The position numbers and the translations under genes are program-made. A model generated the notes under the pieces. That model was given only the letters and a program-made list of their open reading frames with translations, did no database searches and was not told the origin of the DNA. A stretch of DNA of 64,000 bases from Cristatella mucedo (taxonomy: Eukaryota > Bryozoa > Phylactolaemata > Cristatellidae), in NCBI GenBank assembly GCA_009760855.2, contig WPIO01000042.1:160001-224000 (forward strand), in the 5' to 3' direction. How positions within the stretch are numbered: position 1 is the stretch's first letter; every line of letters begins with the position of its first letter. Below are positions 44,462 to 57,587 of this stretch, one piece after another.

Positions 44462-45593
44462 AGAACAGCAGCCGTTCACAGGGAGGTGAGCAGAACTAAC
44501 TGGCTAAGTAGGGTGCATGAACAGAGAAACGAAGGATGCCAGCCAGCGGCCCATGCGCTAAGGTGCACTACACCTATCGCACAACAGAGTCACTAGAATT
44601 CCCGTGCAGACTCGTCAGCTATACGACGAGTATTGCACAGCACACGAAACAATGCTTTACACACCCATAACCTGCCGGAGAAGGTGAATCGGCAGGAGGA
44701 GGGGCAGCTGCAGCTCAAGGGGGGCGTAGTCAAAAAGCTCAAAGCCGTGAGAAACAGCCATTAAAAGAAAGGATCAAGTAATTGAACTCAACGTTACTTC
44801 CTTTACAGGAAGCTAGTGTCGAGAAAAGTGGATGGCTGAGTGGGAGGCTGACAAATTAGTAGACCGACAAACTAACTGTCGAACAAGGGTAAACAGAACC
44901 TGCACAGAGGTGGGGGCAAGTAATTCTTCAGTACAGGTTGGGGAGCTTTTTTTGGGTATTCCCGGCCACAATCAGTCGGTGTTAAGTACAAACACATCCA
45001 GACTTCATACAAACACCTCCAGACTTCAAGGTACTAGTCAAAATGGCATGTTTGACAGGTCATTTGATTGAATTTATCAAAAGAGATAACTTTGTAAAAG
45101 TAGGAATTTGTTGCTGACATATTCATGGTAAGAACCATTCCTCACACCATGATATTGGCATAAAACCATAAAGACTGCAGCATTCGGCATAAAACCATAA
45201 AGATGGCAGCATTCATCGAGATGTTGACTATGCAAATGACAAAACACGATAGAGTTTGCATTATCAACCTTCTATTACAAGGACCAACTAGACTGCATCG
45301 TCAATCAGGCTTGCTAGCAAGGAGCAAATGACAAAAAATCCAGGAGAATGTTGCTGCTTTGCACACAAATAAATGCAGCCCAGTTAAGATCCTGACAGTG
45401 CCAAGAAAACTCCTGAGACAGCAGGAAAATTCCGAATCATTGATTGCAACTCCTCAAAAGTCTTGTTCCATTGCTGCAAATGCACAAATTGGTCAATAGG
45501 AGTCGGCGATCTAAGCCAGACAGCCGCCTGATCCAGTATACTGAAAATGCTACAGACCAAGTGAAATAGCTGTAGCTGATGGTAGTGCAATGA
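44462..45593. other. Cdc42 intron 1, mostly unassigned
   Basis: Contains two small tandem duplications: ~21 bp at about 44990-45030 (acaaacac, tccagacttca) and ~29-32 bp at about 45157-45215 (ggcataaaaccataaaga). Nothing else recognised. Confidence 0.5.
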
Positions 45594-45601
45594 TTTAAAA
45601 C

Positions 45602-45985
45602 CAGGCCTTCGAAATAATAGATTTTTTACGGGGCAATATTTTGCATTGTATTGTTAAAAATATACTGTATTGGGTGCCATAATAATATCACTATATTGTA
45701 TTATCCAGATGAAAAATATCTACAGTATTACAATATTTATGGGGCAGTTTAGATTTTTTGTTTTGACCACTCCCAGAGTCCTGACTCGGACCATATTGTG
45801 TAGATTGCAGATGTGGCATGTTTGGTACACAATTATAAAATGTTTGGTTCGACGAAAATGACAATATATGGTATTTTTTGCAATTACAACAGTATATTGT
45901 CTTGTTTCCTATGACAATACAAATATAGGTATTGCTAACTTTGAAAATTGACAATGCAATAACATTATCATTGTTCCTAGGTCTG
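45602..45985. mobile_element. AT-rich MITE with hAT-like ends
   Basis: 384-bp AT-rich, palindrome-rich element. Ends are caggccttcgaa and the complement of cagacctaggaa. It is flanked by 8-bp direct repeats tttaaaac (45594-45601) and gttaaaac (45986-45993), 7 of 8 matching. No coding capacity. The CAG start and 8-bp duplication fit a non-autonomous hAT element. Confidence 0.65.
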
Positions 45986-46099
45986 GTTAAAACCGCAAAA
46001 ACTATGATAATGCAATGGAGTTTGGGTGTTTAAATATGACTTTTTAAGGCCTCACAAGTTGGCAATTGTTCAGCATTTTTCTCCATTCAAGTACTCATA

Positions 46100-46795
46100 C
46101 TGTAATTTAGCTCAGTCTATAGCTCCACAAAGCCACAAAGACTGTGGATGTTATACAGAAGAGTTGCCGATAGCTGACTCAAGGCCTAAGCAGCTTCCAG
46201 TATGCATTTGGTGGCCAACAGACTTAATCTCACGCAACAGAGAGAAAGTGAGAAGCATAACTGAGTCAGAAGAACAGCTGAGGTAGTGACTAGCATGGAA
46301 GTAGCAGCTCAGGATGGCTGTAAAAGATGTGCCATAGTCGGAAGCATGAGAGTAGATTGTAGGAATTATGGAAGTGAGTTCCATAGTCTAGGACTTTCAG
46401 AGCAAAAGCTTCTGCAATGGTCTCGAAGTGGAGAAATGAAACAGCTAATTTATTGTCCATACAGGGCCTAAGGGCACGAGGAGGCTGAAATCTGGTGCAG
46501 CAGTTCAGCTAGGTATGAAGGAGCCAAGCCGTGGCGGGCCTTGTGGGTCAGAGTAAGAACTCATCTCTGTATCAGTTGATCAACCAGCAGCCATCCTAGC
46601 TATTTCAGCAAAGGAGACATGTGGTCAAACCTCTGGGATTTTTTTACTAGCCTTTCAGCCATATCCATCACCAGCTGCAGTGGCCTCTTTGTGGAGGCTT
46701 CTTTCGGTACAGCTTCACCACGAGGAAAGGCAGACTGCAGAGGCCTTGCACAAAGTGGGCGTAAGGAACAGAGAAGTGGCACGAACCTCAAGGCT
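46100..46795 (-). mobile_element. LINE-B C-terminal and 3' fragment in Cdc42 intron 1
   Basis: Minus-strand translation includes LQLVMDMAERLVKKSQRFDH-type sequence near 46600-46680 and the C-terminal SYYGTSF-like region (YGTSFTAILSCYFHASHYL, about 46290-46340). The 3' end is antisense at 46110-46160. Frame broken. Confidence 0.8.
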
Positions 46796-46854
46796 AATTA
46801 AGTCAGCAAGAGAGATATGAGCTACAATCTTAAAATCTTGCAGCAAACGACAGT

Positions 46855-47695
46855 GTGGATGGATAGCAGATCGCACTCAGAACGACCAAGGAAGACGACC
46901 AGACGGGCAACTTTCACCTGAAGGTGCTGGCTTATCATCTAATGAAAGCATAACTCCGGAAGCTGTCTCAGTCGCTGGCGACTACTACTACTGGCGAGCT
47001 CATAAGCATAGAGACAGTGCACCGGAGGCTTGCAAGGCCTGCCATATGGAGAAAGATCGCCAAGCAAAAGCCTTGATTTACCGAGCAACACACGAGAGAT
47101 TGTCTCAGAGGGGCCTAGGACACACCCACGACACGGCAGACGACAGGAGTCGAATTGTAGGGACCGACGAGTCGTGCATGCTTTTAGCTAACAGTAAATG
47201 AAGAATATTCGTAGGTCACATAAAGATGAGATGCACCACCCTGTCTATCTCCAGCCAACTGTGGCAGAAAAGTGGTTTGGTGATTGTTTCTGTTCCTTCG
47301 TAAGGAATTCTTCAGCAGAGTAGCAAGACTTTGCACCAGAATGCGCAGATCAATCTGAAAAATGCTGGGATTCTTATAGCTAGAGCTCTTTTAGGAAATG
47401 ATTAAAGACAATTAACCAAAGCATACAGTAAAAGCTTTCAAAAGGTTTTTCTCTGAAGCAGCTGTCAGAGCCAAGAGTCGGCCGAGTCAGTCACCTGACC
47501 TGAATCCTACAGAGGATCTGTGGGATAGGTCTAAGCACTGTCCAAGGTCCCTGCTACGACTCCAGAAAAGTTGTTTATACGGCTGCAGTACTAATGGAGC
47601 TGGACTATCTCAAGAGACTTGCAAGAGGTCGGCGGTACTACTATAAGAAAGGTTATTAAAAACCGTGAAGGGCCGACCTCCTCTTCAACTATTTA
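46855..47695 (+). pseudogene. Tc1-like (Tc1/mariner) transposase remnant
   Basis: Broken frames read in the usual order. SERPRKTTRRATFT is the linker after the paired-like domain (about 46875-46915). ISIETVHRRLARPAIW is the second helix-turn-helix (about 47005-47055). IAKQKP and FTEQHTRDCLRG follow. Then comes TDESCMLL with the first catalytic aspartate (about 47170). A GLVIVSV stretch is next. SPDLNPTEDLWD carries the third catalytic acidic residue (about 47490-47525). At least four stops or shifts. I could not find terminal repeats, so only the gene body is marked. It is inserted in Cdc42 intron 1 on the opposite strand. Confidence 0.8.
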
Positions 47696-47803
47696 TAATG
47701 TGAGTAAGAATCTTCCTTATGCAAGAAAATAAGCATGCAAGCAGTACGTAGTGCAAAGAAATTAATGATGGATGTTTCATTAATTACAGTGAGAGTGTTA
47801 TAT

Positions 47804-47838
47804 GTGTGTGTGTGTGTGTGTGTGTGCATGTGTGTGTT
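47804..47838. repeat. (GT)n microsatellite
   Basis: tgtgtgtgtgtgtgtgtgtg followed by catgtgtgtgttt. Confidence 0.9.
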
Positions 47839-48273
47839 TGCGGAAATTAATTCAATTAAGGATGTTTGAAGCTAATCTAGCCCACTGGCTACCGGAAGCA
47901 ATACCGTGGAATTGGGAGGTACTGTAGCAAGATAGTTCAACTGGCAGCTAAAAGCCGGATAATAACAGGATCTGATGTGGGCTAACAAACAGTAAGAGCA
48001 ACAACAATGTAGAACTGACTGCGGCCCAACACCGGCCCCATGTCGTTGCATACACATTACTCCAGATTTTCAACTGCTACAGAGACCTTGTAGTGGCAAC
48101 CGGCTGCTACAACGTATTCTATATAAAGTCTAAGCCACTATCAGCATTCCAGCTCTCAGCCTAGAACTGCATGCATCCATCAACTAGCAGGCTGAGTTGA
48201 CGGCAAGCGTTTGTCATCCTCAGCCTCCTTGATTGGGCGTTGCCTGGCTGATTCACGTGACTGTCAGTTGATT

Positions 48274-48491
<218 letters not shown>

Positions 48492-48599
48492 TACTAAGTT
48501 TTGGCATTAAATCATGACACTCATTTAATGCACTGAGTTATCCATCCGACATTATTCCTAACAACCTCGCTGTAGCAGTCGAGCTGTTTTATATCACCT

Positions 48600-49640
48600 A
48601 TACTGACCCAGAAGTTGTATCCTTTTTTCCCGATCGAAGATCTTTAAAATCTGGTGGAAGAATAACACTTGCTGCATTCGCCTCTTTAGATTTCCTGCCC
48701 TTCTTGGCTCTTGAAAGTCTCGGGTTCTCTGTACTTCTAGTGGAATGTTGCCGGTGGTTTCTGTAACTAATGATCCAACAGATAGTAACACCAGCTTCTT
48801 TTCTGAATTGTCTGGCAATCTCAGTTCAGCGCAGTAGGAATCGCACTCTTCTCATTCTAGGTGATTCCATTATCTATTTTGATAGCCCATTCAATCCTAT
48901 CTGCTACAACAAACTTTCCCTGTCTACTGCTCTGCCACCGAGCTCAAATTCTAGCATGTAACCATATTAAGGCTTCACCATCGGTCACATTCTCTCCCAC
49001 GATTGCGGACTATCGACCCATGCCGTCATCCCGTACTGCTTATCCGATTATGTGGGGATTTTCTCCCAGGAATGTGTTTCAGTTTTGGCATCCAACAATT
49101 ACATGGGAGTCAAGAAAAATAAAGACTCTTTACCCTAACGCTATCCGAAGTAAACCTTCATCCATTGCCCTTCCGCTTGACCCTCATACCGACGATCACG
49201 CGTCGATGCAATGCTGGCTTGCCTCCAACCTGATGGATGCTCTGTTATTTAGGGCTGATATAAAGAAAGCAAGGATTACTAAAGTAAGCTTTAAAAGGCC
49301 TCCAAAAAGAAAACTCGTTTTTAGAAAAGGCCAAATCCAAATGTTATACAGATCTAGTCTTATCACAGATCAATGACCAAAAGTGCTAACATCTGCTATT
49401 GTCTATTTTCTTAATCGCTCACAAATAAGTATACTACTGGCCACTTGGCAGAGCCTTACTCCAAATTCTTCATATGTAGGATAGAATGGACTAGAGACTG
49501 CATCACTTTACAGTCGTCCCTGTCGGACTGCAGTCCCACATCATCATGCTCTTCCTCTCTCCTGCTTCACACATGTTTCCATTGAATTCGTTACAAAATT
49601 TGAATCTCAGATTAAAAAGATCACTAGTACTCAAGAACAC
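48600..49640 (+). mobile_element. Probable LINE-A-like linker fragment
   Basis: In shifted frames, LYRSSLITDQ, PKVLTSAIVYFLNRSQIS and LATWQSLT (about 49340-49460) align with the LINE-A linker FYRNIVESQ, PKMLMSTINQLLNCSQVS and so on (minus strand near 4250-4150). Upstream, a 171-codon frame (48861-49376) would correspond to the region between endonuclease and linker, but I recognise no motif in it. Diverged copy. Confidence 0.42.
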
Positions 49641-49719
49641 TGTCTTAGCATGTATCCTGATAAGGTGCATAGGCCTGCCACTGCTGACAATAGCAATATT
49701 GCAAATATTCCCCAAGAAA

Positions 49720-50640
49720 ACTAAATTTATTTCTAGCTCCATGACACGTGCTGCAACATAAGCATCTCAATTGGTTAGATACCATGCACAGTACCAGCAC
49801 TAATAACATATACGACTACGACCATCCACACTGACACAGCCAGTACTATGAAGAACAGGTTCACTATTAGCTTCTTTTAAAAGGTCGTCAAGCCAGGGTT
49901 TGTTCTGACGTCAGTCAGGAGTGAGTTCCAGGCAGTGGAAGCATACCAACTGAAGGCAAGGTCCCCAAAGGATTTGAGGCTGATTAGAGGCACAGCTAAA
50001 TTACTTGAGTCAGAAGAGCAAGTAGCATGATGCCTAACCTGATTGGGAAGTAGTTCGGTTGGGTTGGCTAGAGCGAGAGAATGAAGTGACCGAAAAGTGA
50101 CTGACAAAACCTTGATGTCGATATGCTTGGTGGGGACCCTGTGCAGCTTGGTGAGAAGTAGCCCAATGTGGCAATCGCAACGTTCACTACAGAAAACCCT
50201 AACTGTAGAGTTATACACCAACTGAAAGCAAAAAATTGCACATGCCAAAAGATCTTGGATTAGTCAGTTACAAAAGCCGAGACAGGTAGTCAGAAATGCA
50301 GTGACCAATTTGGATCTAGTTTCCTTGTCTAAGCAACCCAAATTTTTTCAATATTACATAGCTGAAAGTAGGCAGACTTGACTGCAGACTGATGTAGGCG
50401 TCTAGTTGAAGGTCTTTTTGGAAGATGACACCCAGATAGCATGCAAATACCACAGCAGACAAGCAGGCGAGCCTAATTTGAGCTAGATTTTCCCATTTCT
50501 GAGTAACACTAGGTATACACTTAACTAATAAGACGGCTTTATTGTCATTCAATTTGAGAAGTTATGATGCCATCAGATTGCAAACGTCAGCAATACGTCA
50601 ACGAGTTGGACACTTAAATGAGCTGGCTCAGCAGCTAAAC
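49720..50640 (-). mobile_element. LINE-A C-terminal and 3' fragment in Cdc42 intron 1
   Basis: Antisense 3' end from about 49720 (aatttatttctagctccatg). Then a C-terminal 123-residue frame at 50248-49877 (SLKSFGDLAFSWYASTAWN) and an upstream frame at 50552-50316 (VFACYLGVIFQKDLQLDAYI). More diverged than most LINE-A copies here. Confidence 0.8.
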
Positions 50641-50751
50641 AATTACATCAATTAATCAGATCTTGCTACCAAGATAACTAATCCACAGAACTGCTGTTTT
50701 TGTCCGGGTTTACAATGACTTTCTGAACAATGCTGATCAATAAATTGAAAT

Positions 50752-50925
50752 AAAGGCTAGCTGATTTAACAGCCTTATTTATATAGGGGCAGAAAAACTT
50801 TTGACAGTTATTCCCACCACTTGCAGTTGGCAATAAAGGATTGCTCTGCTTCAGGACTCAAACTCGAACCCACGGCCTGGGTCGTGAAGTGGGAGCAACT
50901 TACCCTGAGCTAACACCCAGGGACA
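50752..50925 (-). mobile_element. SINE-1, diverged copy
   Basis: ggctagctgatttaacagcc is the antisense 3' end, followed by a degraded body; actcgaacccacggcctggg at about 50862-50881 is the B-box region. Confidence 0.75.
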
Positions 50926-51052
50926 GGGCCTCTGCTATTTCTCCAAGATATCTAAGAATCATTTGATAAAATTTACTACCTGATCATTCTGGAGTGTCTC
51001 CTTCGCCTAGGTGTCACTGGCACAGTCCTAAACTAGGTTAAGCACTATCTCA

Positions 51053-51175
51053 TGTAATGTAATGTAATGTATCTCCGTCTGTAACTCCACAAAGTCATAA
51101 AGACTATGTGGGTGTTACGCAGGAGAGTTTTGTATAGCGCACCCACAGCCTAAGCGGCTTTCGGTACGCAGTGAG
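51053..51175 (-). mobile_element. LINE-B 3'-end fragment
   Basis: atgtaatgtaatgtaatgta, ctccgtctgtaactccacaa, gtgggtgttacgcaggagag and agcggctttcggtacgca are the antisense LINE-B terminus. Confidence 0.85.
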
Positions 51176-51189
51176 AGATATCAAACCTA

Positions 51190-52095
51190 AAGGTTTGGTT
51201 GTACACCCCCTCCTTTTCACTATCTATTGCAATCTGCCAGATGTCGTTGCCAAACAAAATCTTGGCTTTTATTTGTATGCAGATTACTCTTAGCTCTACA
51301 TATCCTCTGAACCTCCTTAGCCCCTCGTTGCATCAGACAAACTTACCTTGCAAGCAGCCTGCAGATCAACAACATTTGTACTTAGGTGGCAGCTAACTTC
51401 CTGAAGCAACGACAATGTGGGCAATCCTAGTGTCACCCTCACGCTGGAAACCTCCACATTGCCTCCACTGTCGAGTTGACCTACTTTCTGCTGAAGAAAA
51501 CTGCCAAAATCAGGACCAGATTAGACAAGAATAAGAACGCCAAAATAATAGACGCGCGTGTGGCGTTGAGCCTAGACTACTACAACTTCCTTAATTCAAG
51601 TCTTCCGACCGTTGCCCTTAATCATCTGCAACTGGTGTAACTCTCAGCAGCCCTTCTGGTCTGTCGTTAAAGGCATAGCTGCCCAATCGCACCACTTCTG
51701 CCTGAGCTATCCGGGCTCCCTGTCAAGCAACAAATCGACTTCAAGATCGTCTCTCTGGGTTGCTCCATTCACATGAACCAGCCTACCTATCAGATCGTAT
51801 CGCTCCTCCATTGTGCTCTCGAATCGCATCACCAGCTCCTTGGCTTCCAGTCGTCTTGCCGTTCCTTGCACTAAATTAAGACTTTTTGGCTATTCGACCT
51901 TCAATTTGCATGCAACGAAAATCTAGATCTCACCTCTGGCCTCTATCACCAAATGCACTGACATTGCACCGGTTAAACCCAAGCTAAAGAGGGCTATATT
52001 TGACTCAGCAATTAATTCCTGCTCCTATGTGAACGTGCTACTAACCACTGGCCTTGAGTGTGTTCTTGTGAGCTCTGGCATGCTGGTCAAAGAAT
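51190..52095 (+). mobile_element. Diverged LINE-A-like RT fragment
   Basis: Translations in shifted frames include LFTIYCNLPDVVAKQNLGFY with a decayed YAD box (about 51215-51290), then a thumb region at 51480-51720 resembling LINE-A (LDKNKNAKI, SLDYYNF, LSAALLVCR). No hairpin tail seen. Older than the other copies or a sister subfamily. Confidence 0.65.
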
Positions 52096-53589
<1,494 letters not shown>

Positions 53590-53599
53590 TTAACTCACG

Positions 53600-55165
53600 T
53601 CACGGCTCCCTACAAAAGTGCAAGCAGGCACTTGCGAAACGGCGACGCTGCTTGGACGAGCGGCCTAGGGAGCGAACACGACGTGAGCCGCGTGACCCGC
53701 CCGCAGCTTCCGGCGAGGGCCAGCTGCCGATCGTCGGTGCGGCTCTCCTGGTGAACCGAGCGATCGCGCGAGTTGCTGCTGACCCCGAAGTCGATGCGAA
53801 GGCCACCGGGACACCAGGCTACGCGATGCGGGCGCACGGCAGAAGGCGTCAGCCATCATGCTGCCTGCCGCAGCACACCTATGCGTCCCGTCCAGTGGAA
53901 CGCGCCATTGCGCCACCTCTCTCCGACAATGCGGTTACCGGGTACTTTATTGCACGCCTAGAGAATGCGACCAGGCCGCAGCAGCTACCAAGGAGACGCT
54001 TTGGCTCCGCGCGGGAAGTTAAGGGGCGTTGGCGCGTTCACGCATACTTTGGATTAGCAACTGCGCGTCGCGGACGCTTCCGCGCCGCCCTTCAATGCAT
54101 TGAATACGCTAGCGTGAAAGAAATAGCCGAGAGCAGAAGCATTTCTTACCCACCTCCGTACGTACCGCTATCCGCTCAGCCGACCGAATCTTAGCAATCG
54201 ACTACTGATGTACGGATATGGCGACCGTCACTACCGCCGGAGGCGCACCCTTCGACCTATTTAAAGACGCCGACCCCCCCCCCCACCAACCCCCGGAGGG
54301 CGGAGCATCCCATAAAGGGCGTGCCGGTGCATTCGGGAGCCGTAGCGCATATTTTATTTTGTCTAGTCAATCGGCGCAATGCGGTACAACTATCCCAAGA
54401 ATTACACACACGTACACCATCCGACTTACAGTACACGTACACGTACACGTATGTACCCCGTCCGCCAGCCAGTTGGCCTCGTTCTCGAGACGCCGCCTTA
54501 CTAGTTCCGTTTACTGGTCCATCACACTTCAGATCGGCGTCATTTTCGACGGGACTTGCGTATCCTTGGGTAGCGAATGAGATGGGTTGTTACTCGGCAT
54601 TCTTCGCCTTGTGAGAAAGTGTTTCGGTGCAATAAATCGCTAAGCCGCTTACCGTTCACCTGAGTTTGCCGAAATCTTCGCTACGGCAACCTATTTCATT
54701 AGCGGGTTCTCACAGCGAGGGCTTTTCGCGTCACTCAGAACAGTTCAAGTCTAGAAAGGGCGCATCTATACTGGCTGCCGCCTAAAATAAAAATCACGGC
54801 TAAAACTGGGCCGCGCTCGTTTATTCACAGCAGAGGGTTCCGACTTTGCTAAGCCCCGCCCAGCGCAGCTGCGACCGCTACGTTTGCCGGTGCTGTCCGA
54901 CTGAGGCGCCCGCAAGCGCAGTACTACAAACTGGGTGCAGCGGCTTCCACGTCCGGACAGAAGTAGGCCGCAAACGCAGCGCTTGTGATGGTGCTATTAT
55001 CAGCCGACGCGCAATGGGATACCGGCGAAGCCCTGCACCAGCGCATCGCGGTGAGCGAGCTACTTGTAGGTGCAGCACCAATGCGCACAGGTGCGCCGAC
55101 AGTAGCGGAACACGGGAACGACGGGCGCCCGTGCGTTTTACAAAACAAGTTTAAGTCCATAGGGT
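53600..55165 (-). promoter_or_regulatory. CpG-rich region upstream of Cdc42
   Basis: GC- and CpG-rich sequence starting at the first coding exon and extending about 1.5 kb upstream, with c-runs near 54272-54295. A TTTAAATA-like element on the minus strand at about 54258-54265 could be a TATA variant. Long open frames on the plus strand (for example 53652-54194) are most likely compositional. Transcription start is not identifiable by eye. Confidence 0.5.
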
Positions 55166-55167
55166 AG

Positions 55168-55297
55168 AGAAGCCTATGGTCGTGGGTTCGAGCCCCGTGG
55201 CATATAGACTGCTAAATGATTCGCGAAGCACCTGAATAGAGACGAAGTTCTCCTGGGGCGCTGTAAAAAGGAATTAAATTATATTATTTTATTATTT
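55168..55297 (+). mobile_element. SINE-2, copy with short head
   Basis: ggtcgtgggttcgagccccg with B-box, gaagcacctgaatagagacg and gttctcctggggcgctgtaa hairpin, and an aattaaattatatt tail. Confidence 0.85.
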
Positions 55298-55356
55298 GGC
55301 AGAGACCAGGATTGCAGGCGTTTAAAAGCGGCCACAAAGCTTAGCAACCCTAGCGG

Positions 55357-55507
55357 GGTTTGAGATAGCCCAGGAGGTAAGGTGCTCGCTCTTTACGACT
55401 GAGGTCGTGGGCTCGAATCCTTCAGTGAGCGATCCTTTATTGCTAGTGGTAATGATAGCCGTTAATGCGCTTCTGTCGCTGTAAAAATGAGGCTGTTAAA
55501 TCAGCTA
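55357..55507 (+). mobile_element. SINE-1, copy
   Basis: gatagcccaggaggtaaggt, ggtcgtgggctcgaatcctt, gagcgatcctttattgc and 3' gaggctgttaaatcagct. The head is closer to SINE-2, so it may be a recombinant. Confidence 0.85.
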
Positions 55508-55519
55508 AAAAAACAAGTG

Positions 55520-55804
55520 TTCATTAATAACAGTAATAATAATAATTATCCATTCGCAGAGCGCCGTCAGGCGACTTAATCTCTGTTTAATATTGGCCCA
55601 GTGATTAAAGTAATACAATGTATCTCCGTCTGCAACTCCACAAAGCCATACAGACTAAGTGGGTGTTACGCAGGAGAGTTTTCTGTAGCGCGCCAACAGC
55701 CTAAGCCGCTTTCGGTACGCATTCGGTCGCCAACAGACTCCATCTTACGAAACAAAGAGAAAGTGGGAAGCATAGCAGAGTTAGGAGAGCAGTTGAGGTA
55801 GCTC
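55520..55804 (-). mobile_element. LINE-B 3' end plus reversed SINE-head/tail cassette
   Basis: In minus orientation a LINE-B 3' fragment (55804-55610) is followed by the cassette at about 55600-55520 (reverse complement of aattatccattcgcagagcg and gcgacttaatctctg). The same order occurs on the plus strand at 62384-62460. Confidence 0.75.
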
Positions 55805-56336
<532 letters not shown>

Positions 56337-57025
56337 TGTACGCCGGCCGCGATTTATACGTAAATCTAGTTACGTAATTCGCAGGCCTGCTTATCTTGGC
56401 TACTCCGTAATCTTCCGGCTTACAAAAACTGTAAGGGAATGGTTTTATAGTACAACATTGCCAAAAATTCTTTTTGCGCAGCACCGGAAATACGTTTCAG
56501 TTTCTACAAATAATTTCAAGGATACAATTTTCAAATTTGTCTAGGCTTAAGGAAGTTATGGCATGTTTAAGTACGCAAGTAATCATCACTTTCCTAAGTC
56601 TGCTATCTTTTATGCGCGTGTAATTTCAAAAGCAAAAAATCTATTGCTAGGCCTCATCTGCGGATGATGGAAATTCGAAGCAAAATTTTACAGAAATTTT
56701 TCAATAACTCCTGCTCGTCGGAAATAACGGGCTAGTAGGTTCTCCAAGAACTTCTAACTTTATCTGCACTAATTAAAGCGAGAAAGTCCGCCTGTCAGGC
56801 AAAATGGCGACCAGTACAATCTGGAGCGACGTGTAGTTCTACTATGACTCTCGCCGACCGAGTCCACAGGCAGTGAGCTCTAGTTTCCTAAGATAACTCT
56901 TTCTCGAAATCTATGGAAACCTCTCGCTACTGACATTCTAGTACTAGATTTCTGGGGCAGCTTTTAGAACTGTAAACAATTTTTATCAATAGATCTTTCG
57001 AGAATTTTCGGGAATCTCAAGAACC
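56337..57025. other. Unassigned sequence
   Basis: Contains several ttctagaa / aagaacttct-like motifs near 56740-57030 without a recognised family. Confidence 0.35.
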
Positions 57026-57033
57026 TTCTAGAA

Positions 57034-57579
57034 CAGCGGTTCTCAACCTGTGGGTCACGACCCCTTTAGGGGTCAAGCAACCTTTTCGCAGGGGTCGCCT
57101 AAGACTATCAGAAAACGCGCATTTCCATATTTTGAACGCAATAAGTTCATGTTTAATAATAATAATAATGTACTTGATAAAGCGCCCTCAGAGAACTTAA
57201 TCTCTTTCTAGGCGCTTTACATTTGCTGCAAAGGGAAATGCAATTAAATGGTAAGTAAAATCATGCTTGAAAAACAAAAAAAAGAATAACATGGTTAGGG
57301 GTGACAGCACAGGGTCAGCATGCAAATGTGGTTAGTGGCAGCATGCACAGTGTCAGCACGCATAAGCACGTGAAGGACGAATCACAGGGACCCGCTAAAT
57401 GCTGTCCCAAGTAGGTGTGTTTTTAAGTTCCTTTTAAATGTGGTCGGGTCAGGGAATGTTCTGACGCAGGTCGGGAAGGAGTTCCAGGCTTTGGGAGCAA
57501 AATGAGCATGTTTGAGGGCCCACACAACATCAGGCACTGTATCAAAGAGTCGCGGCATTAGGAAGGTTGAGAAACACTG
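57034..57579 (+). mobile_element. SPIN/URR1-like non-autonomous hAT element
   Basis: Left end cagcggttctcaacctgtgg continues into gtcacgacccctttaggggt and caggggtcgcctaagactat. Right end gagtcgcggcattaggaagg continues into ttgagaaacactg. These are the hallmark ends of SPIN/URR1-type hAT elements of vertebrates and some invertebrates. Flanking 8-mers ttctagaa (57026-57033) and agctagaa (57580-57587) share 6 of 8 bases, fitting a decayed target duplication with the expected CTAG core. The middle is replaced by a LINE-A insertion. No transposase present. Confidence 0.85.
57150..57505 (-). mobile_element. LINE-A 3' fragment nested in the SPIN-like element
   Basis: Antisense tail aataataataatgtacttga, an intact hairpin, the 3' region and the start of the C-terminal ORF region (ccaggctttgggagc). 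SPIN-like sequence resumes after it. Similar sequence on both sides (tcatgttt, gcatgttt) may be a target duplication. Confidence 0.88.
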
Positions 57580-57587
57580 AGCTAGAA

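Noticed and set aside
53652-54194. 180-codon plus-strand open frame upstream of Cdc42
   Set aside because: Arginine/alanine/proline-rich composition typical of CpG islands; no domain or splice support.
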